Of a stretch of DNA of 64,000 nt, positions 50,455 to 63,950 are shown in pieces (position 1 is the stretch's first letter; every line of letters begins with the position of its first letter). Origin of the DNA: Archegozetes longisetosus (lineage: Eukaryota; Arthropoda; Arachnida; Sarcoptiformes; Trhypochthoniidae); the NCBI GenBank assembly GCA_018873245.2, contig JAEMBT020000001.1, positions 14,486,220-14,550,219 of the forward strand, in the 5' to 3' direction. The notes under the pieces were generated by a model, which was not told the DNA's origin, ran no database searches, and saw nothing but the letters and a program-made list of their open reading frames with translations. Both the position numbers and the translations under genes were made by a program.

Positions 50455-52594
50455 ATGAATAGAACAAGAAATGGATATTATTTATTCATTCCAAACCAGA
50501 CTTATTATATCAATGGTATCACTCCTGACAATGCAAAGGGGCATATAAGTGCTGCCGGATATTTAGTGAGCTTTCGTAACTTTTAGATCCAGACATTTTG
50601 AACCAGACATCTTCCATCAAAAATCTTCGACTACACATTTACCACCACATATTTTTCACTAAACATCTTACAACACACACTTTCCACCTGACACTTAACT
50701 TGAGCCAGCTTCCACTACAATGTACCCATATTAAAAGTTAAGCTATTACACATTGAACATTCTTATTTTATGGTGCACAATGTCTGGATCCTAACAAGGC
50801 AACTTTGTCTTCTTTTTACTTGTCATTTATGCAAAAAGAAATCAATTAAATAACTGAATGAATTTCTTAAGTGGCCTCCGCTCACTTTGATTCATCCGAT
50901 GAAGAAAAAACATCTCGGATTTCATGGCATTTATGGGCTAACAATGAAAATACTACTATCATTAGTTCAGAAGGAGATGTTGAGGTATGTATAAGTTAAG
51001 TGAAATGAGAAGACTTAAAAAAGCATATTTGAACAGTTTCTCAATACAAATATCTGGTTATTGTAGCGATATGCTCATAGATGATCAATATAACTTTGAA
51101 GAAACTTGTCTTATGGCAATGATTGAAAGAGAAGTATAAAACAGAAATTGATCTATATAAGTGTCTAAGTAATCTAATTATTAATTAATATTTTAAAGAA
51201 AATAGATTATTCTCTTGTTCCTATTATACCTATAAATGAGAAGTATGATAAATCAGTAAAGCTAACCAGATCTATATATTCGACACATATTGAAACTATA
51301 CTATCAGGTAGTACAAATATGCAATTTCGAATCTCTCATATTCTCACCCTTTTTATGGGCTTTGAGTATCAGGTAATTTCTCTATAATCATTTGGCTATT
51401 CTTAATGATTCATATTTTCAAATATAGATTTGGATAGCAATTGGTTTGTCTATGATGCTATATATATTGGTTAAATCGCTCTACAAATCATTACTATCTA
51501 ACTCATTTCTATCTCATACAAATGCATACATTAATGATAAATATAAAGTCGTTGATGATGTGTTTAGATTGATTCAATCTGCATTAAGACAACGTAAGAT
51601 CAGTATATGTACATTTATGCACTACTAATAAATATCTAGAAAATAATTGAAGTATGCTTGAAAATTTAATAATCGCTGATAGCAACAATAAGGCTGTCAA
51701 ACTCTCTGATACTAGCCTCAATTTATTGACTATATTTGATTACTATATTGAATATTTTATCAATTTGTTAATATCTAAACATATGATAAGATGGAATGCT
51801 TAGAATCACAATCCATCACTTCTGATTGCTATCAACGATTATTAAGTTTCTTAATGTAATATTACATGAATATTATAGCTATCAAGAAATTATCAGAATA
51901 TCGATTGCGATCACAAATCGTTATATGGATTGGAATGTTCTTCATACTGACAATTCAATTGTCGAACCAATTATTAGGTCTAGTAATTTATTACGATAAT
52001 GTTTTCAAAATTGATAATATATGTCAGCTCAATCAAATGCAACATGTATTTGTCACTTTCGACTTCAAATATTCGGATCTCTATCACAAATTTATGGTAA
52101 AAACTTTTTAGTTAACTGATTAATTGTTACTTATATGTTGTTTTATAAGAACTCGGAGGATATTTGCCGCAAAAAAACCACTGAAAGAGCAATAATAGAT
52201 ATAAATCCAGTTTTTCATTTTGAAAGAGAGTTTCTGAGAAAGATTTCAAGAGGTGAATATGCAGCAATTGTAGAAGAAATGATGGCTAAAGCTGCCATGA
52301 ACCGACATTTACATAGATTCCCGAATTTACACGTTTCAAATCAGAAGTATATGGCTTCAAGTGTTTTCATAGGACTGAGAAAAGGATTTCCTCAGCACTT
52401 GCATAACTCTCTCAATAATCTGTATGAAGATTAATATATTAATATGTAGAGCAGGAAATATCGTATCTCATATCTCTCCCGAGAGAATGTCACTTTGTTT
52501 ACATCCATTTACGACTAATTCGCATTTTATTATTTTCAAGTCTGCTAAAAGTCTTAATTTCTTTTGTGAACATTTTTAATGAATTCAAGAGAAT

Positions 52595-52638
<44 letters not shown>

Positions 52639-53017
52639 AGAGTAGGGAGTGAGAAGGGGAGAGAGGGAGAGATTGATGGATTGACTTAATTTGCTGCTCT
52701 AAAACTAACAAAAAAGAAGTTAGAAAGAGAATTTACATTGACGCAGAATATCACAAGCAAGAGAATCAGGAGTATTAAATAGATGGTTGAATATAGAGAG
52801 GAGAAAAAGAAGACGTAAACGTAGAAGACAGCTATCAACTAAACAAATTTTTAATTATAATAGAATCACTTTGGATAATACTAAAACTATTTTTATGTTA
52901 ATCATTTTTGTTTATGGAATATCAATCTCAACTTTATTTATTGAAATTATTGTCTATTATCTAATCATTGCCTACTATTATATGTATAAGTTGTTAACTA
53001 TTTCCAAGTTTGGCTAA
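50455..53017 (+). CDS. Divergent ionotropic receptor (IR, iGluR-related)
   Basis: Ligand-gated cation-channel subunit of the chemosensory IR type. Eight inferred exons: 50455-50565, 50872-50984, 51037-51133, 51199-51372, 51428-51593, 51879-52096, 52150-52421 and 52747-53017, giving 473 aa with all phases agreeing. Ligand lobe S1 has YLWPPLTLI and LGFHGIYGLTMKILLSL, the usual PPf...G.dG..l pattern. TM1 is WIAIGLSMMLYIL (about 167-180), ALRQP is in the pore region, and TM2 is IVIWIGMFFILTIQLS. Lobe S2 ends YMASSVFIGLRKGFPQHL, then ESGVLNRW, the iGluR-wide signature before TM3. A basic run RRKRRRKRRR precedes TM3 (TIFMLIIFVYGISISTLFIE). No signal peptide or amino-terminal domain is seen, so one more upstream exon may be missing. 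Ligand unknown. Confidence 0.82.
51659..51850. mobile_element. Small inverted-repeat element in receptor intron 5
   Basis: The left end is TTAATAATCGCTGATAGCAA and the right end read inward is TTAATAATCGTTGATAGCAA, 190 bases apart. It makes up most of the 285-base intron. A related left end (TTTAATAATCGCTGGTAGCA) is at about 43900-43921, and a related right half is near 4860-4915. Confidence 0.65.
52597..52672. repeat. (GA)n/(GGGA)n microsatellite
   Basis: Purine-only tract in the last intron of the ionotropic receptor. Confidence 0.9.
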
Positions 53018-53123
53018 TTCATATGTGTTTCTATAGGTCAATTATGATTTTTCTAAATAATAATGAATTTATCACGAATCTATATTGAATTTATCACGAA
53101 TCTATAATGAATTAAAGGAAATG

Positions 53124-53129
53124 AATAAA
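53124..53129 (+). terminator. Poly(A) signal of the ionotropic receptor
   Basis: AATAAA about 107 bases after the receptor stop, embedded in an A-run. Confidence 0.4.
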
Positions 53130-53854
53130 AAAAACTAAGGAACACAAAAATGCAAACACATAAGATTGCTAATATAATAGAGAAAGTATTAAGACAAAAT
53201 GAATACTAGAAAAACATACAGATGTAAAACAGATTTGAAAAGAAGATTGAACGAAAAAAAGGTTCAAAGATAAGATAGTAAAGAAATAGAAAAGCAATAA
53301 GAACGTTGAATAATAAGGAAATGGTAATGATGAAGTAGTAGCAAAACAATAATCACTATATTATCCGCTTATATCCTGCATCGTTTTTTCGTTTCCAATT
53401 AATCCTAGCTACTATCTTAATGTTTCCCGTGTGAACACTTGTTTTATTTACTACCAATCCATATTTATATCAATTTACGCTTTTTTCTTTACTTATTCTT
53501 TTAAATCATTTTTCTTATTTGTTAGTTCTTTCTATAGCTTCTATCGATTGTTTATAACTTTTGAAACTTTTCATTACTCCTAAAAACTTATCGTAACTTC
53601 TAAAATATCCATAACTTTTAACTATAAATCCTATACTTCGAACTGGATAAAATGACTCATTCCAACTATAACTGCTTGGATAAAATATGACTTGCAAAAT
53701 AAAATACATTAAAACTTTGATCTGTTATTTATTTCGTTTCTCCACTTGCGTACATAAGTCTAACTCATACAAACACAGCAATAGATTTAGAGGAAAAGAA
53801 TCAGTCATACGTAAAAATAGAAAGGAATTAAACGATAAAAAAGTTAGCCAAAGT

Positions 53855-53925
53855 AGTAAGTAGCTAGCGAAGTAGTAGGTAGCTAGCGAAGTAGTAGGTA
53901 GCTAGCAAAGTAGTAAGTAGCTAGA
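53855..53925. repeat. AAGTAGTAGGTAGCTAGCG tandem repeat
   Basis: Three to four copies of a 19-base unit containing the palindrome GCTAGC. Confidence 0.8.
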
Positions 53926-54153
53926 TTAGGCGATGAAACAGAAATCGATCAATAATTGATTGATTCTCATAAATAAATAATAAGCAACATCAACTGTTAA
54001 TTTGATATTTAGCTGTTCAATAATTGTCATTGATGACGCAATCACTCAATTTCAGTGACTAGTAGTTTAGTCTAAAATGATAAATTACTGCTCATTAGAG
54101 ATTTTATGCTACTAACCAATCTAAATATGTACTTGCTTCCTTTAGCTCAATGC

Positions 54154-54158
<5 letters not shown>

Positions 54159-54207
<49 letters not shown>
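54159..54207. repeat. (CT)n microsatellite
   Basis: About 48 bases of CT. Confidence 0.95.
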
Positions 54208-54210
<3 letters not shown>

Positions 54211-54755
54211 CTTCATCTTGCTTCTTTCCTCTAAACTCTGTCTTTCAATCATTTTGTCTGATTTGAAACTTGGGCTCAAACACGTTTTAGATAAGACTCA
54301 AGATTCTAGTTTCTAAAATCTGTTGAACACAAGTTGTTAAGCTATCTTTAATTTACATTGATTCAAAAATATGTCACTCAGTATTGGCAAACCTATTTCT
54401 GGTATTTTTATGTCATTTTTTAACTACTAAGGCATGGTAATTATAATTCTAGTTATTTAAGGGAGAGATGTCATAATTGAAGTCATTTAAGGGGTAGATA
54501 TCATAATTGAAGCGGCAGATATCGAATATTAAACTATCTTACTGAAAACTTTATTTTCTTCAAACTATTTCAACTTATTCTCAAATTTACTGAATCTCTA
54601 AATCTGTCATAAGTTGCTATGACTCAGTAAATTCGATCAAAATCTCAACTCTAAATTGGCTCGGATTGGAAACAGGTGATGATCGAGTTGTCTAACTTAT
54701 CTCTTAATAACTAATATAAGTTTTGCTTGAAATTTCTAAATAATTTGGAAGTGCA

Positions 54756-54759
<4 letters not shown>

Positions 54760-54808
<49 letters not shown>
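54760..54808. repeat. (GT)n microsatellite
   Basis: About 48 bases of GT. Confidence 0.95.
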
Positions 54809-54813
<5 letters not shown>

Positions 54814-55955
54814 AGGTGATTAAACACAAGCATTAGAAAATAGATTTGAAGTAAGAGGTTAGAAAAAAAAATATACATGCATGACTAAATCATAACATAT
54901 ATAAGTAAAATAATATATATTAAAGAGATACAATCTTTACTGATACTTCACTAAGCAAAGTGATAATAGCATATGACTTAATAGATAATAATAAATTATT
55001 CAATACAATTATTTCATATGTTACCTCTATCCAATATTTGTCTTTCACTTATCGCTGTACATCTATTTATTTTCACTACTTTTTACTGTCTAATTAGTTT
55101 TAACTAACTTTTCATTGTTTATTCTTATGTTTATATATTTATTTGTTTTAAATTCACTTTCAAATATATATAATATTTAACTAAATTTAATTGATATTTA
55201 ACTTAATTCAATTGATATTTTCTTCATTTCAAACCTTTTTACCTAACAATAGTTTTCGCTTTCAATCAAATTACTGATAGAAAGTTTTATTCTTATACAA
55301 ATCTCCATAACTCATCTCTAAGTGCAGCCTACCATTCATTAGGTCTTCTGTCTTTTTATTTTTCAGTTAATCCCTTTCGGGAGACTTCAAAGCATTTCAA
55401 CTTTCATCTCAATTGTTAGACAAATTAATACATATTGAAATTGATTCACTTTTTCAATACTTCATGCTGTTTAAGATTTATGTATTAAGTTTGCATAAAA
55501 ATATATGTCATAGTCGATAATGTTAGTATGAAAGCTAAACTCAATATTTAAGATTGAACTCACTGAGAATGGTTTCAGTTTAGAGGCCATAAGAGGGATG
55601 TTGGAATGAGTGGAAGGTAGATAGATATGAAAATTGATTGCACAATTAAAAAGTGACAAATTCAGATGGAAAACAATTTTAGTTACACTACTCTAGATAG
55701 TGTGCTATAATCTAGTTGTTGCTATCTAACTTTCTCATCTCTTCAAATACTAATCTTCTTAATGCTCTTGTAGATTAGACTAGAGTGATCGATGGATATG
55801 TTTTATTCTAATTTGTGTTAATCATTCGTTTTTTATCATCTATCTCTTATTTATTTTTTATTTCATTCTTTTTCTAATCTTATACTCATTTTTATGTTTC
55901 TATTGATTGTTGTCTGAAATGAATTTTAAACAAAATATAAGATAGAAGCTAATGA

Positions 55956-56016
55956 GGAATAAATATGAAGAATAAATATGAAGAATAAATATGAAGAATA
56001 AATATGAAGAATAAAT
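55956..56016. repeat. GAATAAATATGAA tandem repeat
   Basis: Four copies of a 14-base unit, AATAAATATGAAGA. Confidence 0.8.
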
Positions 56017-57592
56017 CATATGAGCATGAAAGTATAGAATTTCATTCATACCAAACAAGTTAGACATAAAGCTAACATATAGTTTTACATGACACCAAAC
56101 ATGAATATTAAACCAGAATTATGCATAAATAGTTAGCGTTTATCAGGAATGGTCTCATCTATTTCTCGCCCTCATGGTTACTCTCATTGCCAACGTGTCT
56201 CACCTAACAATTGACTCAATTGACTGACTGCTAATTCTCAATGGTTGTCCTTCAAGTTTGTCGTTATAACCTTAATCAGTGTTGATTGTTTACTAGGTTT
56301 AATAGTTAGTTATATTTTATTTTGATTTTAAATCTAGTTAATTTTTTTATGAAAATTGATTTGATAAATATTTAGCTTAAGATCTAATGCTTTGGCAATA
56401 AACTGAATACTGAAACGTTTATTTGGTGTATTAAACTGAATTATTGTGGGAACTGAACTAAAAAAGTAGTTAAATTGAGAAAGATTTGAAAACAGAAATT
56501 AATAGTAATAATAATAACAATAATAGTGTTTCAGGCCAATAGCTTTTGAAGTTGCACAAGAAAGCATAAATTTAATGGTTTCATAACTAATATAGTATTT
56601 GGTATAAGAAAAACTATAATAATATCAGTTCTACGGATATTAATCAAATTTGTTTGCAAAAATACTTCTTAAGTAAGAATCTGAGAAAACAAGTTGAAAA
56701 ATGCAAATTAAGTAATTTAGGAAAACAAAGGAGGTATAGGGATAATAAAAGCTATTTCTGCTAGATAATGCCTCTATAAGCTATTTCTGCTAGATAATGT
56801 CTCTATTATTGTTTTAAAGTATCGTTTATGTTTTTATTATGTTAATACCACTAGTGACGATAATTACACAATTAGAACCCATTAAATTAAAAGCATTTCG
56901 AAATATAGTGGTTTCTATAATATATATATGTGTATATCTCGTATTTTTTTTCTCTCTCTTTTGTCAGATTGCTTTTGCTATGTTGTTGTATAAGAGATAG
57001 TTTTGGTGAGTTATTATCATTATAAGAGTGCACTATGCATGATATAGTTCAATACCTTATACGATAGATAATCGAATGTTCTATATGAAATATTTCAAAC
57101 TCAGCTCGCATCACCTAGCTCATGGAAAGTGTTAATATCTTAAGCATTACTTTAGTATGCATATGAAAATTTCATAATTGCATTTAAGAGCAATTATACA
57201 ATAGTTGTTTTATAGACTAGAATTATGTAGAGAAAGAAACATTTTAGAATTACTATTATCACAAATATATATGTTATATAATGTTGAAGTAATATTTTAC
57301 TACTTTCAACTGCGATTAAAGTACATTGACTTAAATGAGAGAGAAAAGGCGAACTACATTAAAGAAATGATTGTAAAGTTAGTAACATCTCAATCAAGTG
57401 ACAGTTGGTCTAAGCAAAGTGAAGTAGAGAAATGACTAGGTAATCAAAACTTGAAACATATTAAACTTAGAATAGACTAGGTAATATTGTTATCGGAAGT
57501 AATAACAATTTGAAATAAAAATAAGTGTTAGATATAATAATTTTGGTAATCTGTATGCAACTTATGTCAACGCTATTAGAGCTTATGGTATA

Positions 57593-57804
57593 CAGTCGTT
57601 TTTCGTTATTATGTACTAGAAGTTCGCTTTTTCAAACTTGTATCTAATATAACCTAAAGAGTCCGTAAGTCCGTAACTATTGAAAGATGCATCTTTTCAA
57701 GCTTGTACCTAATGCAGCCTAAAGAGTCCGTAAGTCTGTAACTATTGAAAGATGTATCACATATAGTTGACACAAGCTTACATAAGTGAAAAGAGAGTAG
57801 ACTG
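57593..57804. mobile_element. TA-flanked inverted-repeat element with internal duplication
   Basis: TA-CAGTCGTTTTTCGTTATTA at the left and AAAAGAGAGTAGACTG-TA at the right, 212 bases. The interior is a 65-base direct duplication (57631-57695 and 57696-57760) carrying CCTAAAGAGTCCGTAAGT. End structure is shared with the pogo-like copies. Confidence 0.6.
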
Positions 57805-59064
57805 TATAAGTGTTTAAACTCCACTATCTTCTTATTTATTGTTTAGCTTTGGAAAAAAGTTAAAAAGAAAAAACGTTTTAATATAGAGATAAGAATTTCT
57901 AAAATGAAGTAGAAAAATATTTCACTTGAACGATTAAGCTAGAATTTAAGAAGTATTTAAGATTGTTGTAATGTTAAAGAAAGAAAGAAATTGACACTTT
58001 AAATATTAATCAAATTAATCTTATATTACTTGGGGCCAAATTCTTTCTTTAAATTGTCTCTCTTATAAATTATTACCTCATCCAAATTCTCATCTCTTTT
58101 AGGATCCTTTTATTAGTGATCTGCATTTAAATTGTCGTTTTAATCGTTACGCTCCATTGATTCGCTCAATATTAAACATCTATGTATTTTATATAGATTT
58201 AAGACTTATATCAACTTATTGCACATATTTGCATCATTTAAATGCTAATTAATTACTTTTATATCATACTAACTCATTTTCAAGGCTAACCTTCATAGAT
58301 CAATGTTTATGATTCTCTTTGAAAATCACCTATATATACGTGACTAATCAATATAATGTGGTTTCGATCTTTTGCATCTTTTCTATACGATCTCTATACG
58401 ATGTTTTTCTATACTTATTTCATCTTTATGTATATGTACTCGATGATTTCTGCACACACGGATCTTTACTCAACGGAAACTCATTCTATTTATAGCCACT
58501 CTATCCAATTCATTTCACACCCTTATTATTCCAATCGTTTATTATTGCAATCTTTCTACTATTGCAATTTTTAAAATCATTTATTTCAACTCGTTTATCG
58601 TAATAACCATAATTAATTTGACTGTAATTCTTAATCAAATATTACCTCTATTTGAGACAGTCTAGCTTTATGATAATGACAGCAAAAATTTGAGCACTAT
58701 AGAGCGCAGTCGAGTAAATATTGATCTAATATTTAGTAAAGAAAGTTTGACTAGAACACCATTTAAATAAATAATACTAATTTGGTATATACTAACTTAT
58801 ACTTATTACACCAACTAATTATACAACACTAGTACTATACAACACTAGTACTATACAACACTAGTATAAGTCTCGTCAACAAATTGTCAACAGAAACAAA
58901 AGTAATAAACTTACTAATTTAAAAGACAATTATCAACATTAAATCATGATTAGTTAGTTTATCATTGAACGTTACCTATAGTTATGTCGAGTTGTAGTAG
59001 TAATATATCTATTTACTTCTATCTGATTATACTAATTATTTATATTATTTTGTTGTGTTAAGTT

Positions 59065-59112
59065 ATATTTAAGTTACATTTAAGTTACATTTAAGTTACA
59101 TTTAAGTTACAT
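59065..59112. repeat. TTTAAGTTACA tandem repeat
   Basis: Four exact copies of an 11-base unit. Confidence 0.9.
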
Positions 59113-61639
59113 CAAAACTGTATTAAGTACAGTAATGATAATATGACATACTTCAATAAATAGAAATTAACATATAAGAATAAGTAAGTGATCATCATGA
59201 TAGACTGTTAAATCAATTTGGTCATTATTAAATTGTTATTTATACATGCATGCATTAATACTAAAACAATCAATCATTTACTTCATATATTTAATAGATC
59301 TTAACTATTAGTATATTGTTTTTTATATTAAATATCAACAGTCACTTGTTTTAACTGACTTGTTTGTTTGTTTGTTTGTTCGTTTGTTTGTTTGAGAAAG
59401 GGAGAATTAAGTATAAGTAAGAATACTTACTTTTAGAACATTTCAATAATTGCTTCAATATATAATATTATATATCATATTTAGTTTAATTTACTAGTCA
59501 TTTTTATTAGCTCTGTTGCATTTGCTAGTTTTGATGCATTTACGCGTTCTCGTGTATTTACTAGCTCTCATCCACAACAATCAACATTCTAGAATACACA
59601 TCTACAGAGTTACAGAGTAACCAGAGAGAGTTAGAGAGAGTTAGAGAGTCACACAAAACTAAGAGAGAGAACAGAAGAGAGAAACATAGGAGAGTTGTTA
59701 TGACAAAAATAAGTATATTATTTAGTATAAGCATCAGAGTATTGGGTTTGGCGTTCACTAGTACGACTCAGTATGACTGGTGTTGGCATCGGCAAGAGAT
59801 CAGTGGGAGGTTACTATGCTACTACCCATACACCGCATTTGACTTCCGAATTGCCACTTTGTCAATTGTAATCCATGCTAACATATCGCTACCATATCTC
59901 TCCTCGTTCCTTGCTCCTTTTTTCTCTCTTCTGGGTGGAGATCTTACTTATTTTTTCTTACCTTTTTTGTTTTCTCTTTTATTGTTTGTATTTGTTTTTA
60001 TCAATTTTTCACTTATATACACTCAAAATATTTATATTCAAGTATATCTATCTTAGTTTTGTTTCAATATTTCTTATCATCACTTACAATCAATTGAAAT
60101 ATAAAAGTTCTTCTAATCCAAAGCTATTAACTAAAAACCTTAAAAACTTGGAAAGTTTGATTTTTACATAAAAGTAGTATTTCCTATGCTTATCGGTAAG
60201 ATATAAAAAGATTTTGAATTCAGATATGTTCGACAGTATTTACGTAATAAGATTCTAAACAACTTCAAGTATACTCATTATTGTTATTACTATTATTATT
60301 ATTACTCAATATTTTTGTACATAAACAATAGAAACAAATTTTGTAAAATCAATGTTAGGCGAGGAGACGAAAAATGTTTGTCTTGTTTTTCAATCGTTGA
60401 CAATGAATTACGAGCTAAAGCCTGATGTCGTTTTGTCTTTCTTATCTGAAAAGGCCTCAGGGTATGTCTTGACTTCTAGCCTGTGGATGAGAAATGCTTC
60501 AGAAATGCTTCAGAAATGTTCAAAAATGTTTAGAAATGTTCAGAAATGTTTAAAGCAAAAGAAATATATAGAAGAAATACAGCTCATAGCCTATTCTCGC
60601 AGTAGCAGCAATCTAGCAATCTATTACCAAAACAATTGTCATACTTGTTTACAGTTGCATCTTCTTTGCTTGTATTCATGTTTGCGCCTACCTGTCAATA
60701 ATTTACTAACAATCTATAGCACAAAGTCTTGCCGCACCTGATGCGCCACTTTTCATGTTGAGAATGCTTCTTCTTCTATATTTGGTCCCACTGTCACATT
60801 GCCGGAAGGCATTTTTGGGCTCTCTCACTACTATAACCAACTACTGGTTAGACGCACTCCAGGCTTTTCACGCTTTTTAAAAGATGTATTGCCTGTAAAT
60901 GATTTGAAAATGAATTTTCAACATTCAAATGCGTTAATCATATACTAGAATGAACTGATCTGTAGTATTTTGTTTTATGTATATAATTCAATAAATGCTT
61001 CTTTTCATATATGATTAGTGTATGATTAAATTAATACTTCTTTTTACATACTCTTTAGTGTATGATTGAATTAATATTCTTTAGTACATCATTCTTTTAT
61101 ATCTATATTTTTGTTCATTCTCTAAGCATTTGTTTTTATTATTTACAGATTTCTTCTTCTATATAACATTTCAAGAATTTCATATAGATTTGAAATATTT
61201 GAACAACTTAATATAGACTTGTAAATATGATAGAACTTTATATAGATTCTAAAACATTTCTACAAATGTTTGACTTGAATCACAATGTCCGACCACTTAT
61301 AGAGTGATAGGCACGAGAAAACTCAAAATTACCCTCAAATAGCTAGTCTGACATTGACTGAAAGCCTTTTAAAACAACAAGTTTTCGTCGTTTAAAACAT
61401 GTAGTCTTCGTCATTTCTCACAACAAGTGAAATAAGTGAGAAAAAATAGGACTATATTTGAAACGAATGTTAAACAGGAATTAAAGTTGAACTTAAAAAC
61501 GTTTACACAGTAGTGTCATAGAAGTGTGTTGTCAATGAAGCGATAAGGTTTCTCAACATAATTTCAATTAATTTCCCACCTACCTAACAATAAAATAAGA
61601 ATTAATTTAGAAATAAGAACGTTTTTGTAATAAAAGAAC

Positions 61640-61748
61640 ATTTTGGGAAGAGCATTTTGGCAGGGACATATTAACAAAAGCATTTTGGCAGGGACATTTT
61701 AACATGAGCATTTTGGCACGAACATTTTAACAGGAACATTTTGACAAT
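61640..61748. repeat. GCATTTTGGCAGGGACATTT minisatellite
   Basis: Four to five diverged copies of a unit of about 33 bases. Confidence 0.75.
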
Positions 61749-62499
61749 TACTCGTGTAATCGTATGATTTGATGTATATTTATTGAAATCTATATGTCAT
61801 GACTAATTAAACATTAGATAATTTACTATCTACTGTTATTTTTTATGTTTACTCTTCGTATTAGTGATACCTTGAACAATTAACATCAAGACAATCAAAG
61901 TTGAATCTTTTAGATTAATCAACGCTTTATTCGCCAAATCATTCAAATGAATTGTTTCTCAACACTTAACGCACAGATAAGTTTCTAAACCAAATTGAAT
62001 AAAATTGAACTGCAAGACTAACCATAAATAAAAGATACATATAAATATCAGAATTATAGAAATATTTGATTAGTTCTAACTAGTAAAAGTAGAAATAGAT
62101 CTGAAAGAATGATATATAGCTAGCGAAAAAGAGTGATATAATGTGTGGCAATAATTTAATAGTTGAGTCCTATGAAACACATCTTATTAGCCCATTTCGC
62201 ATGTCATCAATTTCCTGTGCAGATATCATCACCGACACAACTCATCCAACTGTTCAAACAGTCAGATGAATGCTTTTTCACTCAAATCAATGCTCCTTCA
62301 CTGAAAATCAGTATTCAATACCTGACCCCATCCTTGGACATGAACATTCTGAACATCGGCTCCTCTTTAGACCATTAAGATTGGCGATGATATGACAACG
62401 TGTTTAAATGATAATTTCTAAGAGTCGCTATCTCTGACGGCTTCAACTACTTTATGATTTAGGCCGCAAAGCATTTCTTTAAGCTATCTATTCGAGAAA

Positions 62500-62602
62500 A
62501 TTGAAATCTTGCTTAGAATTGAAATCTTGCTTAGAATTGAAATCTTGCTTAGAATTGCAATCTTGCTCAGAATAGTAATCTTACTCAGAACTGAAATCAT
62601 AC
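62500..62602. repeat. 19-base minisatellite
   Basis: Six copies of ATTGAAATCTTGCTTAGA; the first three are nearly perfect and the rest decay. Confidence 0.85.
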
Positions 62603-63811
62603 TGAAAAGCCAAACTTAATCATTGTACATATTTTTCTTCTTCTAAAACTCTATTCATTATTTCAAACATCGATCATCAATAATCATCGTCAAAATGTCT
62701 CTATTTAGGAGTATTTTAATAGTAAACTCTTTTAATTTATTAAATATATTCGAAATGCTTTTTACGTTAGATAACTTGTTTCACAATCGATTAGTTATGC
62801 AAATCAAGATAAGAATCAATTAAAGAAAGTGTATGACATTGTGCACAAGCAGTTAAGGAAATGGTTGAATAAATATAGGCAAATAAAACTTAATTTTTAT
62901 TGCTGTATAATAAAATACAGTGCCACTACTCTAACCAAACTAAGTGATCAGATCAAATCTACATTCTCATTACAACTTACCTATCTTATATCGTTTTTAA
63001 TCTATATTTTCTGATTAATCTCTTCTGATAATTATTTAAATCAGTAATTAATTAGATTTTTATAATTTGATCAAGCTAAATGTAATTATTAAGTCAATGT
63101 TTGATGTTATTATTTATATATCAATGTTATTATTGTTAGTTTTAGTGATTATTTTATGTGACACTTCTAGTCGGCTGACTACTCAAATAATCAATCAATT
63201 GAACTGAGCAAATCAACTCAAGTTGTCTTGAAAATGTACAGAGCTTGTACGGTAGTTTCATACTTGACTCGTATCAGCTTAACTTACAACTTATTTTTAT
63301 TCTTATTAGAAATTTAGAAATTTACTCGTTTTTATATTTTCCTTATCTACTCCTTTTTGGTAATCTTTTTTCCTTGCTCTTTCTAAATAATTAGTCGTTG
63401 TAATTAAGCTTGAGTTTGATTTCTATATTTTTAATTATATTAATTTTCGTTTGTACTAAATCACACTTAGACCTCAGTCAAATTTAACTTCAATATCACA
63501 AACTTGACGCGTGTCATAACTCCATTAGCCAACTAAAACCACATCAAAGAGTTAAGAATGAATTAGAAAACAATTAGTAAATAGATTGGAAAATAGTAAT
63601 GTGTCGCAAGTATTTGAGTTATCAATGATTGAAACAGAAGTGATTTATCATTCATACCAAGTAATTATTATCATATGGTTCACAACTAATTAACTATCAA
63701 CCCAACACTAATTTTCATCTGTAATCATATAATTAATCACTTTACGGATAGTATTTTCTCTCACTACTAATTAAATAATTAGTTTTATGTTTCAGAACGT
63801 TATGAGTTGAT

Positions 63812-63950
63812 TTGATGAAAGTTCAGTTGATTTCGAGAAAGCTCATTAGATTTTTAAAAAGTTCAATAGATTTTAAGAAAGTTCAGTTGATTTCAAGAAA
63901 GTTCAATTGATTTCAAGAAAGTTCAGTTGATTTCAAGAATGTTCGGTAGA
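63812..63950. repeat. 20-base minisatellite
   Basis: About seven copies of AGTTCAGTTGATTTCAAGAA, with A/T substitutions in the middle of the block. Confidence 0.85.

Larger units (their letters stand above)
53130..57592. other. Intergenic, no gene recognised
   Basis: AT-rich sequence with microsatellites and short tandem repeats only. Open stretches here have no recognisable domain and no supporting splice pattern. Confidence 0.4.

Noticed and set aside
59700-60171. Overlapping F/L/Y-rich frames
   Set aside because: Two overlapping frames of pyrimidine-rich sequence without conserved pattern; judged to be low-complexity artefacts.
60352-60741. 129-codon frame
   Set aside because: Contains an AGAAATGTTCA-type tandem repeat and no known domain.
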